Shown here piece after piece: positions 1-10,197 of a stretch of DNA of 64,000 bases. The stretch covers positions 62,001-126,000 of the forward strand of contig NZ_AZEB01000003.1 in assembly GCF_001434135.1 (NCBI RefSeq). The letters run 5' to 3'. Each line of letters starts with the position of its first letter. Positions within the stretch are counted from its first letter, which is position 1. A program made the translations under genes and the position numbers. Below the pieces are notes generated by a model, which was not told the DNA's origin, searched no databases, and was given only the letters and a program-made list of their open reading frames with translations. Source of the DNA: Lentilactobacillus kisonensis DSM 19906 = JCM 15041. GTDB lineage: Bacteria; Bacillota; Bacilli; Lactobacillales; Lactobacillaceae.

Positions 1-1211
<1,211 letters not shown>

Positions 1212-1240
1212 ATGGATTTTAAGAAATGCTGAAAGTCACT

Positions 1241-1321
1241 AAAAACAATCTAAGATCCAGTCCAGTTAGGAACCGATAACGTTTTTCGGATTCTGTCTGA
1301 ATTGGATCTTAAATTGTTTTT
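1241..1321. repeat. Long imperfect inverted repeat after the GH1 gene
   Basis: Nineteen-base arms (aaaaacaatctaagatcca and its near-perfect complement at 1303-1321) enclose a 43-base loop that can itself fold. The right arm ends in a T run, so it may end GH1 transcription. No second copy was noticed. Confidence 0.6.
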
Positions 1322-1460
1322 ACGTTCATTCATTACTTACAAAGACTGCATTTATTTTTTGCCAAAAGCCAATAACCACACCTCTTCCATATGATTATCA
1401 AGTTTCAGTTACCAACACCTGATGTCAGGAACTTTTTTACTTTTCTAAATTGAGCAACAC

Positions 1461-1511
1461 AAAAGCAGCGATGAATAACGAGGATACTCCCCATTATTCA
1501 CCGCTGCTTTC
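1461..1511 (-). terminator. Terminator of the sugar-porter gene
   Basis: Arms around aaagcagcgatgaataacg and ttattcaccgctgcttt pair with a few mismatches. On the minus strand the hairpin ends in TTTT. It could also act on GH1 transcripts. Confidence 0.65.
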
Positions 1512-1567
1512 ATTTAAAATAAATAATTTTTTATATTAATAACGTTAAAAGTGGCTTACTCCCAAAC

Positions 1568-2953
1568 TTACTTTCTCGTTCCTTCATCCTCAATTTCTTC
1601 CAAGCTCCGACCTTTCGTCTCTGGGACACAAACCTTTACGAACCAAACACCCAGCAGGCAGATGACGCCAAAGATTGCGAAGACTGCATCTTGGGGCATG
1701 GTGGCGGTCATAATTGGGAACAACAATCCTACCGCAAATGAGCCAATCCAGTTAGCTGATGAAGCAGCTCCGGATGCCCGGCCTCTAATAGCCAATGGGA
1801 AGACTTCGCCAATGATTACCCAGGTCAATGGTGCCCAAGTAAATGAATAGGCAGCAACGTAAAGGCTCAGGAAGGCAACGATGATCATTGGACTTGCACT
1901 TGGCATCAACAACTTGATAACCGTTGGGAGAATAAATGAGAGTCCCATTACAGAGCCACCTAAGATCAGCAACGTTTTTCGTTTAAATTTATCAGCAATT
2001 GCTAAGAAGACCAACGAACCAATTACCAAGAGAATCCCCTGTATAATTGGCCACATCAAGGCAGAGCTTGCTGCTGCACCAGTCGCTTTTTCAACAATCA
2101 GTGGAATATAGTAGAAGATCGCGTTGGCCCCTTGGAACTGCTGAAAGGCTGCAACCCCAATCCCGGCAATCGCCAAGTAGCGGTATTTACCACTAAAGAC
2201 GGTTCCCCAAGTCGTTGCTTTGGCGACGTTCTTTTCTTCTGAAGCGGTCTGTTGAATTTGGGCTAACTCACTATCAATTTCATTATCGTTATCCCGAATA
2301 TAACCTAGAACCGTCCGAGCGTCATCAACCCGATGACTTTTAACTAAGAAGCGGGGCGACTCTGGTAAGAATGACACGCCCACAAATAATACCAAAGCTG
2401 GTACCGCAGCCAAGCCAAGCATCAATCGCCAAGCAAGGTTTTCTGGTAACCCCTTCAATACAAAGTCCATGACGTATGAAAGTAACATCCCCGAAACGAT
2501 CATCGTCTGGTTAATTCCGGTCAGTCGCCCTCGCATTTTAGCGGGTGCCATTTCGGACATATAAGCTGGCACTAAAGCTGAAGATGCCCCGACAGCAAGT
2601 CCTAGGAACACCCTTACCGCGATCAAATAATATTGACCATCATTGGGGGAGAGTGCTGAAAGAAGCGACCCAATCATAAAGATGATTGCCGACAAGAGGA
2701 TCATCTTTTTTCTGCCCAATTTATCAGATAACTGACCAGCAATGGCACCACCAAAAATCGCTCCTAACATCACTGCCGAAGTGATCCAACCAACAACCGT
2801 GGCATTGTTTTGCAAGTCCCAATCGGTCTGCAAGAATGGCAGGGCGCCAGTCATAACACCAATATCGTAACCAAACAGAATTCCACCAAATGACCCAAAG
2901 AAATAAATAAAGCTGCTTGAAATCTTCTTTTCTTTTGCGACAACCTTTTCCAT
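1568..2953 (-). CDS. MFS sugar-porter (SP family) proton symporter
   Basis: A 461-residue, 12-helix inner-membrane transporter that probably imports a pentose or hexose with protons. Sugar-porter signatures are present: GYDIGVMTGA in helix 1, DKLGRKK in loop 2-3, PESPRFL before the central loop and VPETKGRS after the last helix. I chose the ATG at 2953 because GGAGG lies 8 nt upstream. The in-frame TTG six bases earlier is too close to it. The gene stands alone between a terminator on each side. Two cre-like sites lie 140-205 bp upstream, so carbon-catabolite control is likely. The closest characterised relatives are XylE/AraE/XylT-type proteins, but the substrate is not determined. Confidence 0.9.
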   Translation of the reverse strand: MEKVVAKEKKISSSFIYFFGSFGGILFGYDIGVMTGALPFLQTDWDLQNNATVVGWITSAVMLGAIFGGAIAGQLSDKLGRKKMILLSAIIFMIGSLLSALSPNDGQYYLIAVRVFLGLAVGASSALVPAYMSEMAPAKMRGRLTGINQTMIVSGMLLSYVMDFVLKGLPENLAWRLMLGLAAVPALVLFVGVSFLPESPRFLVKSHRVDDARTVLGYIRDNDNEIDSELAQIQQTASEEKNVAKATTWGTVFSGKYRYLAIAGIGVAAFQQFQGANAIFYYIPLIVEKATGAAASSALMWPIIQGILLVIGSLVFLAIADKFKRKTLLILGGSVMGLSFILPTVIKLLMPSASPMIIVAFLSLYVAAYSFTWAPLTWVIIGEVFPLAIRGRASGAASSANWIGSFAVGLLFPIMTATMPQDAVFAIFGVICLLGVWFVKVCVPETKGRSLEEIEDEGTRK

Positions 2954-3092
2954 TCTCAATCTCCTCCATTAAAAATCTACTGACCATTCATTCCTGTTTC
3001 CCATTTCGAAAGGGTTGAAAGGGGTTGCATAACAAATCAGACAAATCTGTTAATAAATTTCTTATGTTAACATCAGCTCAAAACCGCTACTC

Positions 3093-3106
3093 TAACAACG
3101 CTTACA
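3093..3106 (-). promoter_or_regulatory. cre-like site upstream of the sugar-porter gene
   Basis: On the minus strand it reads TGTAAGCGTTGTTA, matching 13 of 14 positions of TGWAANCGNTNWCA. This suggests CcpA repression. Confidence 0.5.
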
Positions 3107-3145
3107 TAAATCACCATTCTCATTACAACGACCTATTTAGAAATC

Positions 3146-3159
3146 ATGCAGCGCTTACA
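3146..3159 (-). promoter_or_regulatory. Weaker cre-like site
   Basis: TGTAAGCGCTGCAT on the minus strand matches 11 of 14 consensus positions. It lies close to the better site at 3093. Confidence 0.3.
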
Positions 3160-3242
3160 AGGTGATATATTAAAGCATTTATCCGTACAAATCAACCATA
3201 AACTATATTTATCTTACAAATAAATTAAAAGTAAGCACAAAA

Positions 3243-3282
3243 AAGCCTTCATTTCAGCGTTTGAAATGAAGGTTATTTTTTA
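3243..3282 (-). terminator. Terminator of the alsS-alsD operon
   Basis: The 11-bp stem ccttcatttca/tgaaatgaagg with a 5-base loop is followed on the minus strand by a run of six T. It lies about 90 bp past the alsD stop. Confidence 0.85.
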
Positions 3283-3372
3283 CTAATATAAAAATTAGTT
3301 TTACTAACAATTAAGTAAGTTTTGAAGCTAAAATGCCACGCTTATCTGGAGATAGAACCGTTCGATACGCCT

Positions 3373-4083
3373 TTATTCCGAAGCCTGAATGCTGCCAGCA
3401 ATATCATCCTGCGTAAAATCATGTGCCATATAGGCCTTGTTATTAACGGGTAAATGTTGTTCCAAGGTATCAAACAATTGGTAGCCCACCTCGCCCTTTA
3501 CCAGGCGAAAATCAAGCACGTGGCCGCCAAACTTGTGGTCATCAGAAATAAAATGATGATGAAAGCCACCCACAGCCGCACCGTTAAAGAGTTGCGGCGA
3601 GTAATAACTGATTAAGGTGCCCGTCACTTTATCACGCGTAAAAATGCTCTGATTTTTAGCGGTCTCAGCCAACGACTTGTATGGCTGCTTAGATTTCGAT
3701 ACTGCCCGGGTCTTGATGTCCGCAAACGTACCCGTCACTTTCAGCGAGAAGAACGTATTTTCTGCCCGGCTCAACGAAAGCATCTGCTTATTGAGATCAT
3801 CTTGATCCACATTTTCCAATTCTGCCAAGGGTGCGTAACGGGCAAAATGACTATTGGCAAACGGCAACGTAAACTTGTCAGAAACCACGGTAACCTTTCC
3901 TTCTGCATTAACTTGATAAGGTTTGCCGTCAAGAATGATGAGTTCCCCATCTAACCCTTCGCCGGTACCGATCCCAGTATCGCCTTTTTTAAGCAAATCA
4001 CCCATCGTAATGGTGCCATCAAGCAATCCTGGTACCAATAACGCTAGCGTTCCGTGTTGATATAGCGTCGTATATTTTGACAT
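3373..4083 (-). CDS. alsD: Alpha-acetolactate decarboxylase
   Basis: Converts (S)-alpha-acetolactate to (R)-acetoin in the cytoplasm, diverting excess pyruvate away from acid. At 236 residues it has the usual family length. The zinc site is visible as GGFHHHFIS near residues 172-180, with His175 and His177, and His188 in KFGGHVLDF. The N-terminal YQHGTLALLVPGLLDGT is also typical. It starts 18 nt after alsS and has its own GGAAG Shine-Dalgarno sequence, so the two form an operon ended by the terminator at 3243. Confidence 0.96.
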   Translation of the reverse strand: MSKYTTLYQHGTLALLVPGLLDGTITMGDLLKKGDTGIGTGEGLDGELIILDGKPYQVNAEGKVTVVSDKFTLPFANSHFARYAPLAELENVDQDDLNKQMLSLSRAENTFFSLKVTGTFADIKTRAVSKSKQPYKSLAETAKNQSIFTRDKVTGTLISYYSPQLFNGAAVGGFHHHFISDDHKFGGHVLDFRLVKGEVGYQLFDTLEQHLPVNNKAYMAHDFTQDDIAGSIQASE

Positions 4084-4101
4084 GTGAAGACTTCCTTAGA
4101 T

Positions 4102-5778
4102 TTAGTTTAAAACATCTTTCATTAAAGCTGATTTTAACTTAATGTTATCACGATAATCCACTGGAATGTCAACCACCACCGGTCCAGTCGTCTTGAATGC
4201 TTTATCTAACACTTTGTCAAGATCACCTAAGCCTGTAACTTGCAGGCCCTTAGCACCAAAGCTCTCAGCGTATTTAACGTAATCAACCGGTCCGAATTTG
4301 ACGCCCGCATCCTTACCATACTTAGCGATTTCTTGGAACTTCACCATATCATAATAGCCATCGGTCCAGATAATTTGAATAATATTAAGATGCAGTCGAA
4401 CTGCAGTCTCCAATTCCTGACCAGAAAACAGAAAGCCACCGTCGCCAGAGACCGAAACCACCGGCTTTTCCGGCCGAGTTAACGCCGCCGCAATTGCCCA
4501 TGGCAAGGATACGCCCAAAGTTTGCATGCCATTACTAAAGAGCAAGTGCCGTGGCCGATAAATTCTGAAATAGCGGGCCATCCAAATGTAGTGGCTCCCA
4601 ATATCAACCGTAACGGTCGTATCATCATCCACCCGCTCTTGAAGGGCGTGAATAATCGCTAATGGATGCACTCGGCCCGGAGTAGTGTCCTTAGGCACTT
4701 TTCGTTGGGATGAAAACTCAGTTCGTAAATCATCCAGTGTCTGGGTAACCTGGGTAGAAAGGTCGAACTCCCCAGTAAAGGTGTCAGTCAACGCATCAAT
4801 TGTATTTTCAATGTTTGATTCGATAATGACATCTGGTTGGTAATTAGTAGAAATCTCTGGGGCAACCGTATCGATATTAACGATCTGTTTATTATGCTCA
4901 AGGTTCCAATTGCGAGCTTCGTATTCCACTGGATCATAGCCAATTGCTAACACCAAATCGCTTCGTTTTAACAGCGTATCCCCAATCTGATTTCTAAACA
5001 GGCCAACCCGACCATAGAAACGGTCTTCAAGCTCACGAGAAACCACACCGGCACCCTGATAAGTTTCAACAACGGGGAGTGATACCTCCCGCAGTAGTGC
5101 GTGAAGCGCCTTAGTAACTTCTGGCGTCGACGCTCGCATCCCCGCAAAAATCACGGGAAGCTTAGCGTTTTTGACCATCCCAGCAATTTTTTGAATCGTC
5201 TCATCGGATGCTCGCCCCTCGTCAGCGTGCTTTAACGGGGCAATTTCTGGCCGGTCGGTTTCATCACTTAACACATCGGCTGGTAGTGATAAAAATGCGG
5301 CGCCAGCTTTAGGTGAAACTGCCGCTGTATAGGCATTTGAGAAAGCTTCAGACACATTATTGGCGTCTTGAACTTCAACGCTGCTTTTGGCGGCGTTAAC
5401 CATGAGTTCCTTACTGGGAATACTTTGGTGCGTCATTCGAGCAAGGTCATCCCTTGGAACTTGACCACCTAACGCAATCACCGGGTCACCTTCAGCCGTG
5501 GCGGTCATCAACCCCGTAACCAGGTTAGAAACCCCCGGGCCAGAAGTTGTTGCCACAACGCCGGGTTTGCCAGTCAACCGCCCAATGCCAGCTGCAATGA
5601 ACGCCGCGTTTTGTTCGTGACGGGTCACAATCAATTTCGGTGTTTTAGGATCGTCCCCGTACTTTAAATCTTCAAACAACTGATCCACCTTAGCACCAGG
5701 GATTCCAAAGACGTATTTAACGCCTTGATTAATCATCGATTGAATAAGGGATTGGGAACCACGCTTTTTTTCACTCAT
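4102..5778 (-). CDS. alsS: Acetolactate synthase, catabolic
   Basis: A thiamine-diphosphate enzyme that condenses two pyruvates to acetolactate. The 558-residue chain has the three-domain order of the family. The N-terminal PYR domain carries the catalytic Glu54 in TRHEQNAAF. A central domain follows, then the C-terminal PP domain with the GDGGF...N metal/ThDP motif around residue 445. No regulatory-subunit gene is adjacent, and its partner is alsD, so this is the catabolic AlsS rather than the valine-pathway IlvB. It is the first gene of the alsS-alsD operon. The 320 bp upstream separate it from a divergent phosphatase gene; no riboswitch was recognised there. Confidence 0.96.
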   Translation of the reverse strand: MSEKKRGSQSLIQSMINQGVKYVFGIPGAKVDQLFEDLKYGDDPKTPKLIVTRHEQNAAFIAAGIGRLTGKPGVVATTSGPGVSNLVTGLMTATAEGDPVIALGGQVPRDDLARMTHQSIPSKELMVNAAKSSVEVQDANNVSEAFSNAYTAAVSPKAGAAFLSLPADVLSDETDRPEIAPLKHADEGRASDETIQKIAGMVKNAKLPVIFAGMRASTPEVTKALHALLREVSLPVVETYQGAGVVSRELEDRFYGRVGLFRNQIGDTLLKRSDLVLAIGYDPVEYEARNWNLEHNKQIVNIDTVAPEISTNYQPDVIIESNIENTIDALTDTFTGEFDLSTQVTQTLDDLRTEFSSQRKVPKDTTPGRVHPLAIIHALQERVDDDTTVTVDIGSHYIWMARYFRIYRPRHLLFSNGMQTLGVSLPWAIAAALTRPEKPVVSVSGDGGFLFSGQELETAVRLHLNIIQIIWTDGYYDMVKFQEIAKYGKDAGVKFGPVDYVKYAESFGAKGLQVTGLGDLDKVLDKAFKTTGPVVVDIPVDYRDNIKLKSALMKDVLN

Positions 5779-6098
5779 AACGACACCTCTATTATTTCCA
5801 TTCTTTATTATTTAGAATCGGGATCTTAAAGAAACCACTGACTAGTACCAAGCCATTTTCACAAACTGCTTAATACCTACATTACTGAAAATACGGTAAA
5901 ATTACAACAAAAAATACTCAAGATTGTGAAATTCTGATATGATTTATTGAAAGGTGACCAAAACGAGCCCCCTATGTGCCGACCTTGGGTGCTAAATATG
6001 AAGTCTCCATTTTCTAGGGAGATCAATAAATAAGCCTAAATTTTTAGCAAACGCATGTTATATCCATCTAAATTCACAAGCTAAAAGGAGTGAGCCAG
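5779..6098. other. Divergent intergenic region alsS / YjjG-like gene
   Basis: It holds the leaders of both genes. No operator, terminator or RNA motif that I can name was found. Confidence 0.4.
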
Positions 6099-6782
6099 TT
6101 GAACTATTCTACCCTATTATTTGACGTCGACGATACTTTGCTGAACTTTCAATCATCAGAAAAGCAGGCGTTGACCAAATTATTTCAAAGCCTCCATAAA
6201 CCATTAACCGCCAAAATTTACCAGGACTACCATTCACTAAACGCCCAGTTATGGCGTAAATATGAACGTGGCGAGATTAGCCGGGAAACCTTGTTGGATC
6301 AGCGGTTTAATTTATTTTTCCAACACTATGGTCAAAACGTTGACGGTAAGGCGTACAGTCAAAAATACCGGTCGTTCTTATCAGAAGGTCACGATCAAAT
6401 GCCAAATGCCAGCAAACTCTTGGCCGACTTGAAAAATCGCCATCAACTTTACGTGGTTACCAACGGGATTGCCGCCACCCAGCATCGCCGTTTGGCCGAT
6501 TCAGGGTTAGTTAATTATTTTGATAACGTCTTTATTTCAGAAGAGATTGGTCACAAAAAACCGGATCCTGAATTTTTTGATTACATCGCTGATAACATCA
6601 CCAATTTTAACAAACAACGAGCGTTAGTAGTTGGCGATTCCCTCACCTCGGATATTCTGGGTGCTACGAAGTATGGCTTGGATTCAGTTTGGTTTAATCC
6701 CACCCACCAGCCAAATTTGGGTGTCGCTAAACCAACGTATGAAATCGACCACCTACTCGACTTAGAGGCGATCGTTAGCTAA
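6099..6782 (+). CDS. HAD hydrolase, YjjG-type nucleotidase
   Basis: A 227-residue cytoplasmic phosphatase likely to dephosphorylate nucleoside monophosphates, including non-canonical pyrimidines that would be mutagenic. HAD motif I is FDVDDTLLNF at the N-terminus, motif II the VVTNG segment, motif III the Lys in GHKKPDPEFF and motif IV VVGDSLTSDI. The helical cap between motifs I and II is of the YjjG/YfnB kind. I place the start at TTG 6099, because AAGGAG ends 8 nt before it. The GTG at 6090 overlaps that Shine-Dalgarno sequence. Family members begin xxYxTLLFDVDDTLLNF, which fits the TTG start. The gene is monocistronic. Confidence 0.88.
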   Translation: MNYSTLLFDVDDTLLNFQSSEKQALTKLFQSLHKPLTAKIYQDYHSLNAQLWRKYERGEISRETLLDQRFNLFFQHYGQNVDGKAYSQKYRSFLSEGHDQMPNASKLLADLKNRHQLYVVTNGIAATQHRRLADSGLVNYFDNVFISEEIGHKKPDPEFFDYIADNITNFNKQRALVVGDSLTSDILGATKYGLDSVWFNPTHQPNLGVAKPTYEIDHLLDLEAIVS

Positions 6783-7000
6783 GCATACTCTTAGGTGGCT
6801 GCCATTTCTGGAACTCCTACCTAATTGTAACTAACAATCCTGATGTTAATTACTGACAAAAGTTGTGTTTGCCACAGTCCTTTTTTCAACAATCACTTTG
6901 CTTGCGATTACGGATTATATCTAATATTCTGGTGATGGAAACGGATTTAAAATAGCTTAGAACAGTTGCGAAGAGCAGAAGCTTATAGGAGGTATTTTGT

Positions 7001-7480
7001 ATGTCAGAACAATACGATTTTCCAAAAACACGAGCACAATTGAATCAGTTAGTCGCAGATATCAGCCAATTAATGACCAATGTTCAGCAAACCCACTGGT
7101 ATATGCGGGGTGAAAATTTCTTTAGGCTTCACCCATTAATGGATGACTATTCCGATCAGTTAGCTGACCAATTGGATAACGTGGCCGAGCGGCTAATCGC
7201 CATCAATGGCTCTCCATATTCAACCACTCACGAATTCATTGAAAACACTGGCTTACCAGATGAAAAAGTCACCTGGGATCAATTAACGCTCCGTGACTTC
7301 ATGCAACGGCTATCAGACCAGTTCAAGTATCTCCGCGATCAGTATCAAAAGGGCATTGAGGTAACGGATGAGGAAAAGGATTTCCCAACCCAAGACATGC
7401 TAAATGGCTTTAAAGAAGCAATCGATAAGGATATTTGGATGGTCAATGCGTATTTGGGAAAGGGGCCTTACGACGAATAA
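7001..7480 (+). CDS. dps: Dps-family iron-storage and DNA-protection protein
   Basis: A 159-residue four-helix ferritin-like protein expected to form a 12-subunit shell that oxidises and stores iron using hydrogen peroxide. The inter-subunit ferroxidase site is complete: His32 in THWYMRG, His44, Asp48, Asp59 and Glu63. AGGAGG lies 9 nt before the ATG. The N-terminus is short and not lysine-rich, so direct DNA binding is uncertain. A hairpin terminator follows at 7528. Confidence 0.93.
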   Translation: MSEQYDFPKTRAQLNQLVADISQLMTNVQQTHWYMRGENFFRLHPLMDDYSDQLADQLDNVAERLIAINGSPYSTTHEFIENTGLPDEKVTWDQLTLRDFMQRLSDQFKYLRDQYQKGIEVTDEEKDFPTQDMLNGFKEAIDKDIWMVNAYLGKGPYDE

Positions 7481-7527
7481 ACCAATCCATTTGAAACAAT
7501 CCTTAGAAACGCTTAATATAATGGCAT

Positions 7528-7567
7528 AAGCGGCTGGTAAGATGAAGTTCATGTCTGGCCGCTTTTG
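7528..7567 (+). terminator. Terminator of dps
   Basis: aagcggctgg...ctggccgctttt folds with a loop of about 18 bases and a T-rich end. It directly abuts the small repeat derivative at 7569. Confidence 0.6.
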
Positions 7568-7568
7568 T

Positions 7569-7607
7569 AGTGAGCGGAGCCAGGTTTCTGCCTGGCGCAG
7601 CTATCCT
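7569..7607 (-). repeat. Minimal 39-bp derivative of the palindromic repeat
   Basis: On the minus strand it has the AGGAYAGCTGCGC start and the CTCCGCTCACT end of the family. Between them only the basal helix remains (CCAGG/CCTGG with a CAGAAA loop). The inner three helices are missing. Confidence 0.75.
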
Positions 7608-7625
7608 AAAAGGAGGAATTTAAAA

Positions 7626-8543
7626 ATGTCAAAATCAGTAAAAATCGGCAGCAGTCAAGTCACCAGCACGCCACTTGGCCTCGGAACTAATAAAGTTGGC
7701 GGCCACAATTTATTTGATGGCCTAAAGGATGAAGATGGCAAACAGGTTGTCAAGGCTGCGTTAGACGATGGGATTGGTTTATTAGATACCGCCTTTATGT
7801 ATGGCCTCGGCCGATCAGAAGAAATTATTGGCGACGTCATTAAGGGCTATGATCGTTCCAAGTTCGTGATTGCTTCAAAGGCTGCCCAAGATCCAGATAA
7901 TAACTTGCAGCCAAACAATGACCCTCAATTTTTAAAACGTTCCGTTGATGCTTCACTTAAGCGCCTCGGCACCGACTATATTGATATTTTCTATATTCAT
8001 TTTCCAGACTCAAACACGCCGAAAGCCGAAGCAGTCAACGCCCTGGCTGAGGAAAAGAAAGCCGGCAAGATTAAAGCAATTGGTGTTTCGAACTTTTCAC
8101 TTGACCAAATTAAGGAAGCTAACGCCGACGACCAGGTTGATATCGTTGAAGATAATTATAGCCTGGTTCACCGCAACGCAGAACGCGAACTCTTTCCATA
8201 TTTACGGGAACACGACATTTCATTTGTGCCATACTTCCCGCTGGCTTCGGGCCTGCTCACTGGCAAGTACACGGAAACTGACCAAAATAAATTCAGCCGC
8301 TTCTCCACTGAACAATATTCAGCTATTATGAAGGCTCAAACTGAAGTTAAACAAATCGCTGACAGCCACAACGCCACCATCGCGCAAATCATTTTAGCTT
8401 GGTACATCGCCGATCCAGACATTAGCGTTGTTATTCCCGGCGCAAGAGTTGCCGATCAAGTTCACAGTAATGCCAAAGCAATGGGGATTGAATTGTCTGG
8501 TTACGAATTTGATAAGATCAACGACCTATACGACCTATTTTAA
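7626..8543 (+). CDS. Aldo/keto reductase
   Basis: A 305-residue NADPH-dependent carbonyl reductase with a TIM-barrel fold. The catalytic tetrad is visible: Asp54, Tyr59, Lys85 and His124 (FYIHFPD). The cofactor-binding end contains SVVIPGAR. The frame stays open upstream to 7542, but AAAGGAGG 8 nt before ATG 7626 fixes the start; the upstream part is translated repeat. The stop codon lies exactly in the centre of a 28-bp perfect palindrome. The substrate is unknown; similarity is to the general YdhF/YqkF-type reductases. Confidence 0.92.
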   Translation: MSKSVKIGSSQVTSTPLGLGTNKVGGHNLFDGLKDEDGKQVVKAALDDGIGLLDTAFMYGLGRSEEIIGDVIKGYDRSKFVIASKAAQDPDNNLQPNNDPQFLKRSVDASLKRLGTDYIDIFYIHFPDSNTPKAEAVNALAEEKKAGKIKAIGVSNFSLDQIKEANADDQVDIVEDNYSLVHRNAERELFPYLREHDISFVPYFPLASGLLTGKYTETDQNKFSRFSTEQYSAIMKAQTEVKQIADSHNATIAQIILAWYIADPDISVVIPGARVADQVHSNAKAMGIELSGYEFDKINDLYDLF

Positions 8544-8555
8544 AATAGGTCGTAT
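8528..8555. repeat. 28-bp perfect palindrome on the reductase stop codon
   Basis: The arms are ATACGACCTATTTT and its exact complement, centred on the TAA. A copy with one mismatch forms the core of the terminator at 56993. Confidence 0.8.
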
Positions 8556-8587
8556 CTGGTTAGACAGTTTGCTAATTAAACCATAGA

Positions 8588-8640
8588 AAAAGATCCTGTA
8601 AAATCAGTCTTTAGCTTTGCCGATTTTACAGGATCTTTTT
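8588..8640. terminator. Bidirectional terminator between convergent genes
   Basis: aaaaagatcctgtaaaatc pairs perfectly with gattttacaggatcttttt. T runs are present on both strands, so it serves the aldo/keto reductase and the flavoprotein gene. Confidence 0.85.
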
Positions 8641-8679
8641 AATACTTACTAACAGAAGCCTTCATAATTGAAGGTCATA

Positions 8680-10068
8680 CTATTTTGATTGCTTGGCTGC
8701 TTGCTTACCCGCCTGCAGTCCAAATACCACCGTCTCAGCAATTGAATTACCACCAATTCGGTTCTGACCATGGAGGCCGCCAACCACTTCACCAGCCGCA
8801 AACAACCCGTTGATAATTTGGCCGTCATTGTTGACAACCTGGGTCTTAGGCGTCACTTTAACACCACCCATTGTGTAGTGAACTGCCGGTGCAATATGAA
8901 TTGAGAAGTAAGGAGCGCGTTTGATATCACGGGCCATCCCCGTTGTTCTGCCAAATTGATCATCATGGTGATTAGCAACGGCTTGGTTCCACTTCTTAAC
9001 GGTTGCTTCTAAATCATCACCAAGTAATCCGGTTGCTTTGGCAAGATCAGCCAACGTCTCACCAGATTTTACCAGCCCAACGTGATCATAGAATTCAATT
9101 GCCTTTACACGATCCCGAATTCCTTGATCAAAGATGAGATAAGCGCCGGTGCCGTCAAGTTGATTGATCGCCGCGGTGACCTTGTCACGTGTCGTTAACT
9201 CGTCAACAAACCGGTTACCATTCTTATCAACCAAGATGGCACCCTCACCACGGACGGTTTCGCCGATCAAATAAACATGATCGGTATCCTGTTGAACAGT
9301 AGGGTGAACCTGAACTTGATCCATATCAACTAATTCGGCACCAAGCTGCTCTGCCAAATAGATGCCATCACCAGTATTGCCCGGCTGGTTAGTTGTCTTG
9401 TATTTAACCAGATCGGGACGATATTTTTTGAGCAATTCTGGACTGGCACCATAACCACCAGTTGCCAAAATGACAGCCGAAGCGTTGATCGTCGCCTTAC
9501 CATTTCCCGTTGTCACATCGACACCACTCACCTGACCACCGGCTTCGTTGATTTTAGCCACCGTTACGCCAGTAAATACCGGAATGCCTTCCTGCGCAAT
9601 CCGTTTCAGTAAACCAGTTACCAAGAAAGCCCCCACTGGTGCCGTTGAACTTGGTCGATGAGCTCGCGGCACACTCATTCCGCCGGTCGTGGTAAGATCA
9701 TCAAGTTGGATGCCTTCATCAGCCAACCATTGAATTGCGCTCGCACCATTTTCAGTAAAATATTTTAGTAAGGCCCGATCGTTAGTTTTGTGTCCACCAG
9801 CCAGTGTTTCTTCGTAAAAGCTATGAACGCTGTCCTTAATGCCATGATCCTTTTGAACAAACGTCTCAGCAGCGTTCATCCCTGAAGACGCCCGTTTCGT
9901 GTCACCGCCAAGGGTTGCCATTTTTTCTAAGACAACTGGCTGCTTGCCAAGTTTATGAGCCTCTAAAGCTGCGGTTAAGCCGGCACTGCCCGAGCCGATG
10001 ATCACAATATCATATGTATCCTTTAACTGATCTAAATTAGTCGGTTTGAAAATAAATTTATCTGCCAT
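8680..10068 (-). CDS. FAD-dependent fumarate reductase-like flavoprotein
   Basis: A 462-residue soluble flavoprotein of the flavocytochrome c/fumarate reductase family. In lactobacilli such proteins reduce fumarate or related enoates to regenerate NAD+. The Rossmann motif IIGSGSAGL is near residue 23, and GGDTKRASSGMNA and the C-terminal HGQNRIGGNSI are FAD-contact segments. The ATG at 10068 is preferred over the one six bases earlier because GGAG lies 7 nt upstream. There is no signal peptide, no haem motif and no N-terminal FMN-binding domain. The substrate could also be urocanate or another unsaturated acid. Confidence 0.88.
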   Translation of the reverse strand: MADKFIFKPTNLDQLKDTYDIVIIGSGSAGLTAALEAHKLGKQPVVLEKMATLGGDTKRASSGMNAAETFVQKDHGIKDSVHSFYEETLAGGHKTNDRALLKYFTENGASAIQWLADEGIQLDDLTTTGGMSVPRAHRPSSTAPVGAFLVTGLLKRIAQEGIPVFTGVTVAKINEAGGQVSGVDVTTGNGKATINASAVILATGGYGASPELLKKYRPDLVKYKTTNQPGNTGDGIYLAEQLGAELVDMDQVQVHPTVQQDTDHVYLIGETVRGEGAILVDKNGNRFVDELTTRDKVTAAINQLDGTGAYLIFDQGIRDRVKAIEFYDHVGLVKSGETLADLAKATGLLGDDLEATVKKWNQAVANHHDDQFGRTTGMARDIKRAPYFSIHIAPAVHYTMGGVKVTPKTQVVNNDGQIINGLFAAGEVVGGLHGQNRIGGNSIAETVVFGLQAGKQAAKQSK

Positions 10069-10197
10069 GCGCATTCTCCAATCTCGATTGACTGTCTGCC
10101 GATCATTAATTATTCAGTATTATACGGCAATTGGTCGTTGGAAAACAAAAAACCAGCCATCACTGACTGATTTTAACGGTGAAGATAACTTTTTAAA

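Noticed and set aside
5940-6060. GC-rich blocks between alsS and the phosphatase gene considered as a riboswitch.
   Set aside because: No consistent stem order or known motif could be drawn.
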